A DNA stretch of 10,229 bases from an uncultured Atopobiaceae bacterium (GTDB taxonomy: Bacteria; Actinomycetota; Coriobacteriia; Coriobacteriales; Atopobiaceae), in NCBI GenBank assembly GCA_900770865.1, contig CAAGLU010000454.1, positions 1 to 10,229 on the forward strand, written 5' to 3'. The translations under genes were made by a program, and so were the position numbers. The notes beneath the pieces were generated by a model. That model was not told the DNA's origin. It ran no database searches and was given only the letters and a program-made list of their open reading frames with translations. How positions within the stretch are numbered: position 1 is the stretch's first letter; each line of letters starts with the position of its first letter. Shown here in pieces: positions 1 through 6,808 of the stretch.

Positions 1-542
1 CCCTTGGAGACGTCAAAGTCAACGACCCAGCTGAGCTGCCCCTCCACCGAGGTTATCTCGACAAGCTCTGCCGAGAAGACCGTGATGCGGCGGGCCGCAA
101 GCTCGGGTGCCTTGCCCTCGCGCGCAAGCGCGTAGGAGCGCTGCCCGTCCACGGATATGGCGGAGTATGCGGGCGGGATCTGGTCCTGCTCGCCCACAAA
201 GCCGGCGAGAATATCGCGCGCCACGTCCTCGCTGGCCAGGCGCTCGGGAACCTCGGCGGCAACCGTGGGCGCGCCATCGGCGTCGTCCGTGTCCGTCTCG
301 CAGCCAAAGATGATGCCTGCCGTGTAGCGCTTGCGCTCGGCGGTGAGAAGGCCCATGAGGCGCGTGCCCTGGCCCACGCCGACCACCATAACGCCCGAGG
401 CAGCGGGGTCAAGCGTGCCCGCGTGTCCCACGCGGCGCTCCCCCAGGGCGCGCCTCACGTGGTTCACCACGTCGTGGCTCGTCATTCCGCAGGGCTTGTC
501 AATGCCGAGGAGGGCGTTGTAGCCCGACTCGCCGCGCCTCAC
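1..542 (-). CDS. truB: tRNA pseudouridine(55) synthase TruB, N-terminal part (cut by window edge)
   Basis: Isomerises U55 to pseudouridine in the T-arm of tRNAs. About 180 residues are visible; the C-terminal part lies beyond position 1. The N-terminus reads LLGIDKPCGMTSHDVV, the TruB opening motif. The catalytic loop GHAGTLDPAASGV follows at residues 39-51, with the presumed nucleophile Asp45. Next come a conserved Tyr at 73 in KRYTAG, the GCETDTDDADG segment (80-90) and QIPPAYSAI (121-129). The visible part ends in VSKG, just before the usual TYIRSL segment. The start is taken as GTG at 540-542. It overlaps the nrnA stop as GTGA and puts the family start motif about ten residues in; no ATG lies in frame nearby. 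It is the last visible gene of the rimP-nusA-infB-rbfA-nrnA operon and is probably translationally coupled to nrnA. Identification is by motif and is firm; the exact start is less certain. Confidence 0.96.
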   Translation of the reverse strand, partial: MRRGESGYNALLGIDKPCGMTSHDVVNHVRRALGERRVGHAGTLDPAASGVMVVGVGQGTRLMGLLTAERKRYTAGIIFGCETDTDDADGAPTVAAEVPERLASEDVARDILAGFVGEQDQIPPAYSAISVDGQRSYALAREGKAPELAARRITVFSAELVEITSVEGQLSWVVDFDVSK

Positions 543-1594
543 CGTGACGCACCTCGCACGTCTGCCGTAAGGGCGCTCGAGGGTGCCGCGGAGTCATCGA
601 AGAGCGCGCAGAGCTTGGGGAGCACAATGGCGCGCACCTCGTCCACAGTGCCCGAGGCGGTGAACCCAGCAGCGGCACGGTGCCCGCCGCCGCCCATCTC
701 GCGCGCGATGCCCGAGACGTCCAGGTCGCACTTGGAACGGAGGTTGCCGCGGACCTTGCCGCCGTCGACCTCCTTAAGGAAGAGCGCCACCTTGGTGCCC
801 TCGATGCAGCGCACCAGGTCAATGAGGCCGTCAAGCTCGTCGAGCGTGACGCCGGCGTTGGCGATGTCCTCCGCCGTGGCAAAGCTGTAGGCAATGCGGC
901 CCTCAGCAAAGGTCTGGATGCGCGCGAGCACGCGGGCGGCCAGGTGCACGTAGGCCAGGCGGTCGGACTGGTACACGTTGAGCGCGACCTCCGCGGGCGA
1001 GGCACCGGCTTCTACCAGCATACTTGCCGTCTCGAAGGCCTCGCTGTCGGCGTTCTGGTACTGGAAGCGGCCCGTGTCGGTGATGATGGCACAGAGCAGG
1101 TTCTGCGCAATGGTGGGCGTGAGGACGCGCGAGGAGTGCAGGCAGAACTCGGAGATGATGACGCCCGTGGCGGCGGCATCGGGGCGCACCACGCCAGCGT
1201 CCCAGAAGCGCTCGCCAGAGGGGTGGTGGTCGAGGACAGCCACGTGGTGCGCGCGGGCGCAGATCTCCTCGGCGTCCGCCAGGCGCGACATCTGCGAGAG
1301 GTCAACGCAGATGAAGAGGTCTGGCGTCACGTCGTAGTCAGCGGCGTGCACAAAGGTGTCGGACCCCGGAAGGAAGCGGTAGATCCTGGGGACGGGGTCC
1401 TTGTCGGCCAGGAGATTGGTCACCCGCTTGCCCGGCCACGCGGTGCGGATGACCTCGGCCAGGGCAAGACCGGAGCCAATGGCGTCGCCATCGGGCGAGG
1501 TGTGCGCACAGATCGCGATGGTGTTGGCATCCTCGATCAGCGCGACCACGCCCTTGAAGAGCTCCGCCTGCTCCATGTATTCGGAAACCCTCAT
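539..1594 (-). CDS. nrnA: DHH/DHHA1 phosphoesterase, NrnA-type (nanoRNase / pAp phosphatase)
   Basis: Cytosolic Mn-dependent phosphoesterase of the DHH superfamily. Characterised NrnA proteins degrade 2-5 nt RNA and dephosphorylate 3'-phosphoadenosine 5'-phosphate. The protein has 351 residues, normal for the family. The DHH domain shows motif I HTSPDGDA at 31-38, motif II VDLS near 97-100, motif III DHH at 122-124 and ITDTGRF at 171-177. All expected metal-binding Asp/His residues are present. The DHHA1 domain ends with GGGGHRAAAG from residue 301, the substrate-binding loop. Start ATG at 1592-1594 is preceded by GGGAAG; an adjacent in-frame TTG (1595-1597) is possible but would only add one residue. 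The gene begins 11 bp after the rbfA stop and its TGA overlaps the truB GTG. The rbfA-nrnA-truB order is common in Actinobacteria and Firmicutes. Family assignment is firm; a cyclic-dinucleotide-related role cannot be excluded from sequence. Confidence 0.93.
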   Translation of the reverse strand: MRVSEYMEQAELFKGVVALIEDANTIAICAHTSPDGDAIGSGLALAEVIRTAWPGKRVTNLLADKDPVPRIYRFLPGSDTFVHAADYDVTPDLFICVDLSQMSRLADAEEICARAHHVAVLDHHPSGERFWDAGVVRPDAAATGVIISEFCLHSSRVLTPTIAQNLLCAIITDTGRFQYQNADSEAFETASMLVEAGASPAEVALNVYQSDRLAYVHLAARVLARIQTFAEGRIAYSFATAEDIANAGVTLDELDGLIDLVRCIEGTKVALFLKEVDGGKVRGNLRSKCDLDVSGIAREMGGGGHRAAAGFTASGTVDEVRAIVLPKLCALFDDSAAPSSALTADVRGASR

Positions 1595-1605
1595 CAAACT
1601 CTTCC

Positions 1606-2037
1606 CTACTCGCCCTCTTCGCCCTCGACGGCATCGCTGGCGCCGTCCTCGGCGTCCGCCGCGATGGGATAGCCGTTCTCGTCCTTCTCGACGCCAAGCG
1701 TTGGCGGGACGTTCTCAAGCGCACGAGAGATGCGCTCAGCCTCGTCGGTGGTGGTGTCGATCTGGAACGCAAGCTCGGGCGTCACGCGCCAACCAAGCGC
1801 GTGGCCGAGAAGGGAGCGAATGCGCCCCTTGGCGCGCTCAAGAGCAGCGGAGACCTCCTCGTAGCGGGAGGCATCGCAGCTCACGTAGGCGCGCATGAAG
1901 GACTTGTCGACCGAGACCTCCACGCCCGTGACAGTCACGAGCTGGAGGTCGGGGTCGGAGACCTCAAAGAGCATGATGGTAGCGAGCTTCTCGCGCGCGA
2001 TCTCGTTGGTGCGGCGCGAGTGCTGGTTCTGCTTCAC
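1606..2037 (-). CDS. rbfA: Ribosome-binding factor A
   Basis: A small KH-like protein that binds the 30S subunit near the 5' helix of 16S rRNA and assists its late maturation, notably in the cold. The 143-residue product opens with basic residues (KQNQHSRRTNEIAREKLATI). It then has the family signature EVSDPDLQLVTVTGVEVSVD at about 25-44, followed by the AYVS strand. The acidic C-terminal tail (last 25 residues, rich in Asp/Glu) is not part of the conserved domain and is typical of variable RbfA ends. Start GTG at 2035-2037 is chosen because GGGAGG sits 5 bp upstream, inside the infB stop region. A longer frame reaching 2130 runs into infB and reads as non-family sequence. It lies between infB and nrnA in the operon. 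Stop is TAG. Confidence 0.94.
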   Translation of the reverse strand: MKQNQHSRRTNEIAREKLATIMLFEVSDPDLQLVTVTGVEVSVDKSFMRAYVSCDASRYEEVSAALERAKGRIRSLLGHALGWRVTPELAFQIDTTTDEAERISRALENVPPTLGVEKDENGYPIAADAEDGASDAVEGEEGE

Positions 2038-2047
2038 GTGTGCCTCC

Positions 2048-4696
2048 CTACTCCGTGCGCGCGACCTCTTCGACGCGGTACGCCTCGACCTGGTCGCCGG
2101 GGTGGATGTCCTGGAAGTTCTCCAGGCCAATGCCGCACTCGAAGCCGGCCTTGACGCTCTTGACGTCGTCCTTGTAGCGCCTGAGCGAGGCGATCTTGCC
2201 CTCGTAGACCACGATGCCGTCGCGCACGAGGCGCACCTGGTCGTCGCGGGAGACCTCGCCCTCGGAGATCATGCAGCCGGCGGCGATGCCAACCTTGGGC
2301 ACCTTGAAGGTGTCGCGGACCTCGGCGATGCCGGTCTGGACCTCCTCCTCGGTGGGCTTGAGCATGCCGATGCGGGCGGCGTCGATGTCCTCGATGGCCT
2401 TGTAGATGACGCTGTAGGTACGAATCTCGACGCCCTCGCGCTCAGCGGCTGCACGCGCCTTGGCATCGGGACGCACGCCAAAGCCAATGATGATGGCGTT
2501 GGAGGCGTCGGCGAGCGTGACGTCGGTCTCGGTGATGGCGCCCACGGCCGCGTGGATCGTGTTGATGCGAACCTCGGACTGGTCCATCTTGTCGAGCGAG
2601 TCCTGGAGCGCCTCGATGGAGCCCTGGACGTCGGCCTTGATGATGAGGTTGAGCTCCTTGACCTCGGCGTCGGCCATGGTGTCGAAGAGATTCTCCAGCG
2701 TGACGTGCTTCACGCGGTTCTGCTCCTCGATGCGGGCCTTGAGGGCGCGCTGGTCGGCCAGGTCGCGGGCGTCGCGGTCATCCTGGAAGACGCGGAACTC
2801 GTCGCCTGCCATGGGGACGCTCTGGAGGCCCAGGATCTCCACCGGGTCGGAGGGACCCGCCGTCTCGACGGGGTTGCCCTTGGGGTCGAGCATGGCGCGC
2901 ACGCGACCGTAGGCCATGCCGGCAACCAGGGCGTCGCCCACGTGGAGCGTGCCGCGGGTCACGAGCACCGTGGCAACCGAGCCGCGGCCGCGGTCGAGCT
3001 TGGCCTCGAGGACGTTGCCCGAGGCAAAGGTGTCGGGGTTGGCCTTGAGCTCGAGGACGTCGGCCTCGAGCAGGACGGCCTCGAGCAGGTTGTCGATGCC
3101 GATGTGCTTCTTGGCCGAGATGTCGACGAACATGTTCTGTCCGCCCCACTCCTCGGGGATGATGCCGTACTCGGTGAGCTCCTGGCGCACGCGGGTGGGA
3201 TCGGCGCCGGGCTTGTCGATCTTGTTCACCGCCACGACGATGGGCACGCCGGCGGCCTTTGCGTGGTTGATGGACTCAACGGTCTGGGGCATGACGCCAT
3301 CGTCTGCGGCAACGATAAGGATGACGATGTCGGTCACCTTGGCACCACGGGCACGCATGGCCGTGAAGGTCTCGTGGCCAGGGGTGTCGATGAAGGTGAT
3401 GGTGCGGCCGTTGATCTTGACCTGCGAGGCGCCGATGGCCTGCGTGATGCCGCCGGCCTCGCCCTCGGCAACGCCGGTGTGGCGAATGGCGTCCAAGAGC
3501 GACGTCTTGCCGTGGTCGACGTGGCCCATGACGGTGACCACGGGCGGACGGGGCTTCAGGTCCTTGGGGTCGTCGTAGAAGGTGAAGGAGTTCTCCTCCT
3601 CCTTGGTCATGACCTTGACGTCACGGCCCAGGTCGTCGGCAACCAGCTCGATGAGGTCGTCGGACATGGACTCGGTGAGCGTGAGGGGGTTGCCCAGGAG
3701 GAAGAGGCGCTTGATGATGTCGTTGGCCGGCACGCCGAGAAGCTCGGCGAGCTGCGCCACCGTGGCGCCCTGCGGGACCTTCACGGTGTCGAGCTGCGAG
3801 AGATCCTGGTCGTTGGCGATGGCCTCCTCTATGCGCTTCTCCTCCGCGGCCTCCTCGGCCTGCTTCTGGCGGCGCTCCTTGCGGCGGCGACGCCTGCCGG
3901 TGGACTCGCGCGACGCCTCCTCGACGGCCTCGCGGGCCTCGTCGAGGACGCGGCTCCTGTTGTAGGCCTCGGCCTCGCGGGCCATGCGGCTGTAGCGGTC
4001 CTCGCCCTCGTCGCCGCGGCGGCTGCCCTTGCGGCCCTTGCGGCCGGGACGGCCCTCGCCCTGCTCGGGGCCGCCGTCCTGCTCCATGCGAGAGGGAGCG
4101 GAGTAGCTCTTGCGCTCGGAGCGGGCGCGGTCAGACTCGCTGCGGCGCTCGCGGCGGCCCTGGCCTTCGGCCTTCTTCTGCGCGGCCTCCTCGGCCTGCT
4201 GCTTGAGCACCTGCTCCTGCTGGGCAATCTGGTCGAGCAGCGAGGTGAAGGTGGGCATCGACTTGGGGGCGTTGTCGTGGACGCGGTTGCGCTCGGCCTC
4301 CTCGGCGCGCTCCTTGGCGGCCTTCTCGGCGGCGCGCTTCTTCTCCTCCTCGGCGCGCTTCCTCGCGGCCTCGGCGGCAGCGCGTTTCTTCTCCTCCTCG
4401 GCGCGCTCGCGCTCGCGGCGCTTCTCGGCGGCGACGCGCTCCTTCTCGGCGGCCTCCTCCTCGGCCTTCTTGGCCTCGGCGGCTGCCTCCTCCTCGGCCT
4501 TCTTGGCGGCCTCGATCTGGGCAGCGCGGTCCTCGAGGATGGGCTTGAGCTTCTTGCGCACGATGGAGACGTAGGCGTCCTCGAGCGTCGAGGAGGCGGA
4601 CTTGGCGGGAATCTTCATGTCGCGGAGATGGTCGAGCATCTCCTTGCTCGTCATCCCGTATTCCTTGGCAAGGTCGTGTACGCGAGTCTTGGCCAT
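2048..4696 (-). CDS. infB: Translation initiation factor IF-2
   Basis: GTPase that delivers initiator fMet-tRNA to the 30S subunit and promotes 50S joining; 882 residues, usual for bacterial IF2. The IF2 N-terminal helical domain occupies about 1-50 (VHDLAKEYGMTSKEML). A long Ala/Glu/Lys/Arg helical stretch follows (about 55-140), then an Arg/Gly-rich disordered linker (about 175-275). The second IF2_N domain is at about 303-363 (VKVPQGATVAQLAELLGVP). The G domain has G1 GHVDHGKT (391-398), G2 GGITQAIGA (415-423), G3 DTPGHE (437-442), G4 NKID (491-494) and G5 SAKK (527-530). Domains II, III and the tRNA-binding C-terminus, with GCMISEGEVSR (807-817), are complete. Start ATG 4694-4696 has AAAGG 8 bp upstream. 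The gene sits 73 bp after nusA, without the ylxR or ylxQ genes seen in many operons. Confidence 0.98.
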   Translation of the reverse strand: MAKTRVHDLAKEYGMTSKEMLDHLRDMKIPAKSASSTLEDAYVSIVRKKLKPILEDRAAQIEAAKKAEEEAAAEAKKAEEEAAEKERVAAEKRRERERAEEEKKRAAAEAARKRAEEEKKRAAEKAAKERAEEAERNRVHDNAPKSMPTFTSLLDQIAQQEQVLKQQAEEAAQKKAEGQGRRERRSESDRARSERKSYSAPSRMEQDGGPEQGEGRPGRKGRKGSRRGDEGEDRYSRMAREAEAYNRSRVLDEAREAVEEASRESTGRRRRRKERRQKQAEEAAEEKRIEEAIANDQDLSQLDTVKVPQGATVAQLAELLGVPANDIIKRLFLLGNPLTLTESMSDDLIELVADDLGRDVKVMTKEEENSFTFYDDPKDLKPRPPVVTVMGHVDHGKTSLLDAIRHTGVAEGEAGGITQAIGASQVKINGRTITFIDTPGHETFTAMRARGAKVTDIVILIVAADDGVMPQTVESINHAKAAGVPIVVAVNKIDKPGADPTRVRQELTEYGIIPEEWGGQNMFVDISAKKHIGIDNLLEAVLLEADVLELKANPDTFASGNVLEAKLDRGRGSVATVLVTRGTLHVGDALVAGMAYGRVRAMLDPKGNPVETAGPSDPVEILGLQSVPMAGDEFRVFQDDRDARDLADQRALKARIEEQNRVKHVTLENLFDTMADAEVKELNLIIKADVQGSIEALQDSLDKMDQSEVRINTIHAAVGAITETDVTLADASNAIIIGFGVRPDAKARAAAEREGVEIRTYSVIYKAIEDIDAARIGMLKPTEEEVQTGIAEVRDTFKVPKVGIAAGCMISEGEVSRDDQVRLVRDGIVVYEGKIASLRRYKDDVKSVKAGFECGIGLENFQDIHPGDQVEAYRVEEVARTE
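4332..4407 (-). repeat. 48-bp-spaced direct repeat inside the infB linker
   Basis: Two 28-bp copies (4332-4359 and 4380-4407) differ at one base and lie 48 bp apart start to start. They encode a repeated RAEEEKKRAA-type heptad-like segment of the IF2 N-terminal charged helix. An exact in-frame 16-codon period suggests expansion or contraction by slippage or unequal recombination, and the length of this part of IF2 is likely to vary between strains. Confidence 0.7.
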
Positions 4697-4715
4697 GTGA
4701 CCAACCTTTCATTCA

Positions 4716-4734
4716 CGGGCGGCCGTGCCGCCCG
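4716..4734 (-). other. Perfect GC hairpin between nusA and infB
   Basis: Arms 4716-4723 (cgggcggc) and 4727-4734 (gccgcccg) are exact inverted copies with a 3-nt loop, all G-C pairs. On the transcript it lies about 19 nt upstream of the infB ATG and just before its AAAGG ribosome-binding site. No T tract follows on either strand, so it is not a typical intrinsic terminator. It could be an mRNA stability or processing element, a translation-modulating hairpin, or a NusA-sensitive pause site. Function is inferred only. Confidence 0.6.
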
Positions 4735-4769
4735 GGTAGTGCCTGCAATCAAAAGTCCGCTTGGGGACG

Positions 4770-6023
4770 CTAAATCAGAGAGTCGGGGTCATCGGAGACC
4801 TCGGCGTCCATGAGCTTCTCGTGGATGCCGCAGTAGCGCGAACCCGGACGGGCCATGTTGCGGCACTGGATGCCGTTCTCGCCCACGTACTCGCAGCGGT
4901 GCTGCTCGCCGTCCTCCTCGGCCTCGCTCTCGGGGACCTCGGCGGCACGGGGAAGGTCGCGCAGGAAGCCGGCGGCCAGCGACTCGTTCTTGATGTCGAT
5001 GTGCATGCCGGTGAGGTGGGCGGCCAGGCGGGCGTTCTGGCCCTCCTTGCCAATGGCCAGCGACAGCTGGTCGTCGGGCACGATGACCGTGGCATAGCCG
5101 TCCTCGGGGCCAAGGATCACGCGAGACACGCGCGCCGGCGAGAGGGCATTGGCAACGCAGCGCGCCGGGTCGTCGGACCAGGGCACCACGTCGACGCGCT
5201 CGCCGCGCAGCTCGGAGACAACGGTGCGCACGCGGCTGCCCTTGGGGCCAACGCAGGCGCCCACGGGATCGAGGTGGTCGTCCTTGGACGAGACGGCGAC
5301 CTTGGAGCGGATGCCAGGCTCACGGGCGATGGAGCGGATCTCGACGACGCCGTCGTAGACCTCGGGGACCTCAAGCTCGAAGAGCCTGCGGATGAGGTCG
5401 GGGTGAGTGCGGGAGACCACGATAGGCGGACGCTGACGCTCGCCGCGGACGGTGGGCTGGTCGTTGTTCGGGTCGCGCACGTCGATGATGATGGCCTTCA
5501 GGCGCTGGTTGTGCGCGTAGTGCTCGCCCGCGGGGCGCTCGTTGCGCTCGTCGGGGAAGCGACGCTGGTCGAAGTGGGGAAGCTCGGCCTCCACGCCCTC
5601 GCGGATCTTAATGATCGTGAAGTCGGGCGTGGTCTGGAGCACCGTGCCTGTGATGATGTCACCAATGCGCTGCGAGAACTCCTCGTAGATCTGGACGCGC
5701 GCGGCGTTGCGCACGATGGCGCGAATCTCGGCCTTGGCGTGCTGCGCCGCGATGCGGGAGGTGTCGGGCGGGGTGACGTCCTTCTCGTCAAAGTCGAGGT
5801 ACTCGCCGGTCTCCTCGTCATAGGACTCCTCCTTGGGGATGAGCTCGTAGACGTAGACCTTACCGGTGGCGTGGTCGATGGTGACGCGCGCGCCAAAGGG
5901 AAGGTGAAGGATGTCGGCGTAGCTCTTGGCGAGCGACTGCTCCAGGCGGTCGAGCAGGTACAGCTCGTCGATGTGCTTCTCCTGGCAGAGCGCCATCAGC
6001 GCTTCCATCATCTCTGATGCCAT
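4770..6023 (-). CDS. nusA: Transcription termination/antitermination factor NusA with extra Cys/His tail
   Basis: RNA polymerase-binding factor that controls pausing, intrinsic termination and antitermination. The 417-residue product has the N-terminal RNAP-binding domain (about 1-122), which includes an acidic loop (SYDEETGEYLDFDE, 67-80). An S1 domain follows (about 123-200, GDIITGTVL). Tandem KH domains come next, with GACVGPKGSRV (255-265) in KH1 and SLAIGKEGQNARLAA (321-335) in KH2. After KH2 there is no acidic-repeat domain of the E. coli type. Instead there is a short acidic spacer and then Cys377-x9-Cys387-x10-Cys398-x2-His401 in a segment ending GSRYCGIH, a likely zinc-binding knuckle. 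Start ATG 6021-6023 has GAGAGG upstream and begins 12 bp after the rimP stop. NusA identity is certain; the role of the tail is unknown. Confidence 0.97.
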   Translation of the reverse strand: MASEMMEALMALCQEKHIDELYLLDRLEQSLAKSYADILHLPFGARVTIDHATGKVYVYELIPKEESYDEETGEYLDFDEKDVTPPDTSRIAAQHAKAEIRAIVRNAARVQIYEEFSQRIGDIITGTVLQTTPDFTIIKIREGVEAELPHFDQRRFPDERNERPAGEHYAHNQRLKAIIIDVRDPNNDQPTVRGERQRPPIVVSRTHPDLIRRLFELEVPEVYDGVVEIRSIAREPGIRSKVAVSSKDDHLDPVGACVGPKGSRVRTVVSELRGERVDVVPWSDDPARCVANALSPARVSRVILGPEDGYATVIVPDDQLSLAIGKEGQNARLAAHLTGMHIDIKNESLAAGFLRDLPRAAEVPESEAEEDGEQHRCEYVGENGIQCRNMARPGSRYCGIHEKLMDAEVSDDPDSLI

Positions 6024-6035
6024 GCGAATTCCTCT

Positions 6036-6542
6036 CTAGCTCTTGGCCCCGTTGGACGGGGAATCGAAGTTTGGCTTAATCTTGCAGCTCTTGACCTGGT
6101 CGAGGGGGATGCTCACGCGCTCGCCGTCAACGGTGAGAACCACGTTCTGGCCATCCAGGCCCTCGAGGCGGCCGGTGAAGTGGCGACGGCCCTCGGTTGC
6201 CGTGGTTCCAAGCGAGACGTCCTCGCCCGCAAAACGCTCGAAGTCATGCGGGCGACGGAGCGGGCGAGAGAGACCTGGTGACGAGACGTCGAGCGTGAAC
6301 GACCCCTCGATGGGGTCGAGCTCGTCGATTGCGGCAGAGATCCACTCTGTCTCGGCGGCCACCTCGTCAAGCGAGATGGGCCCGGCCTCCTCGTCTACGT
6401 GGTCGATGCGCACGCGGACGCACGGGTTCTTCTTCGAGCCCACGACCTCGACGTCGACGATGTCGATGCCATGCTCGGGCGCTACTGCCTCGAGCGCGTC
6501 AAGGATGCGCTGGCGCGTGTCGTGCTCTGGCACTGCGGGCAT
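6036..6542 (-). CDS. rimP: Ribosome maturation factor RimP
   Basis: Assembly factor for the 30S subunit. The 168-residue product matches the family length. The N-terminal domain contains DIVDVEVVGSKKNPCVRVRID (about 27-47). The hallmark LDVSSPGLSRPL follows at 84-95 with RPHDFERF just after. The C-terminal SH3-like domain (about 107-157) contains FTGRLEGLDGQNVVLTVDG. Start ATG 6540-6542 is preceded by GGAGGGG at about 4 bp. An in-frame ATG at 6558-6560 exists, but it would place this strong ribosome-binding site inside the gene, and the added residues do not look conserved. It is the first gene of the operon, with nusA starting 12 bp after its TAG stop. A promoter and leader hairpin lie directly upstream. 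Confidence 0.95.
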   Translation of the reverse strand: MPAVPEHDTRQRILDALEAVAPEHGIDIVDVEVVGSKKNPCVRVRIDHVDEEAGPISLDEVAAETEWISAAIDELDPIEGSFTLDVSSPGLSRPLRRPHDFERFAGEDVSLGTTATEGRRHFTGRLEGLDGQNVVLTVDGERVSIPLDQVKSCKIKPNFDSPSNGAKS

Positions 6543-6578
6543 GTCCCCTCCCTCACACATCACAGGTACATACAGAAA

Positions 6579-6610
6579 GGAAGCGGGGCGAGAAACTCCA
6601 CCCCACTTCC
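6579..6610 (-). promoter_or_regulatory. Leader hairpin of the rimP operon (candidate attenuator/terminator)
   Basis: On the transcript, arm 6610-6601 (GGAAGTGGGG) pairs with arm 6588-6579 (CCCCGCTTCC). That gives ten pairs, one of them a T-G wobble, with a 12-nt loop. It is followed by TTTCTGTATGT. It lies about 20 nt after the predicted transcription start and about 36 nt before the rimP ATG. A GC-rich stem with a T-rich flank inside the leader of an operon that encodes NusA suggests transcription attenuation. It could instead terminate read-through from the upstream permease gene. Confidence 0.55.
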
Positions 6611-6637
6611 TACGAATCACTACTGCATTGCAAATTG

Positions 6638-6666
6638 AGTATAGGGACTTCTCGGCAAGCGGTCAA
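6638..6666 (-). promoter_or_regulatory. Sigma70-type promoter of the rimP-nusA-infB operon
   Basis: On the minus strand the -35 box TTGACC (6661-6666) and the -10 box TATACT (6638-6643) are separated by exactly 17 bp. Each differs from consensus at one position. The predicted start site is near 6631, leaving a leader of about 88 nt before rimP. This is the only convincing promoter in the 266-bp gap between the permease stop and rimP, and it is AT-richer than its surroundings. Confidence 0.8.
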
Positions 6667-6718
6667 GGAGCAGGTCGAACGGCATCACAAGGACGCCATG
6701 GGTTTCTCGGCGTGTCTA

Positions 6719-6782
6719 CCGGCACTGCCGGAATCGCCGGAAGGCCCCAAATGTTGCAAATCTCGCCAAAATGGCCCTCCGG
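6719..6782. repeat. CCGG-rich inverted repeats downstream of the permease gene
   Basis: Positions 6719-6731 form a palindrome (ccggca-c-tgccgg). A larger imperfect inverted repeat pairs 6737-6746 (ccggaaggcc) with 6773-6782 (ggccctccgg), matching at 9 of 10 positions around a 26-bp AT-richer loop. It starts about 27 bp after the permease TAG on the minus strand. This is the expected place for a 3'-end structure, but no T tract follows. It may stabilise or end the permease mRNA; that is inference. Confidence 0.4.
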
Positions 6783-6808
6783 TGACAAGGAATTTGCACC
6801 TGCCTCTC

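Larger units (their letters stand above)
6543..6808. other. Intergenic region between permease and rimP
   Basis: The 266-bp gap contains no credible coding frame. From the permease side it holds CCGG-rich inverted repeats, then the rimP-operon promoter and the leader hairpin. TTGCAA occurs at 6628-6633, just downstream of the -10 box, and again at 6754-6759 in the loop of the larger inverted repeat. No tRNA or recognised riboswitch was seen. Confidence 0.6.

Noticed and set aside
680..1672. A 330-residue plus-strand frame opposite nrnA.
   Set aside because: Shadow of nrnA caused by codon bias; no family motifs.
4697..4769. A hidden ylxR or ylxQ gene between nusA and infB.
   Set aside because: The gap is only 73 bp and holds a hairpin; it is too short for either gene.
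1895..4813. A 972-residue open frame on the plus strand opposite infB.
   Set aside because: It is the mirror of infB codon bias in a GC-rich genome. The translation is Leu/Gly/Ala/Val-rich low complexity without domains, while the minus strand encodes unmistakable IF2.
4761..6017. A 418-residue plus-strand frame opposite nusA.
   Set aside because: It lies almost exactly in register with nusA and has no recognisable domain or clear ribosome-binding site; nusA on the other strand is certain.
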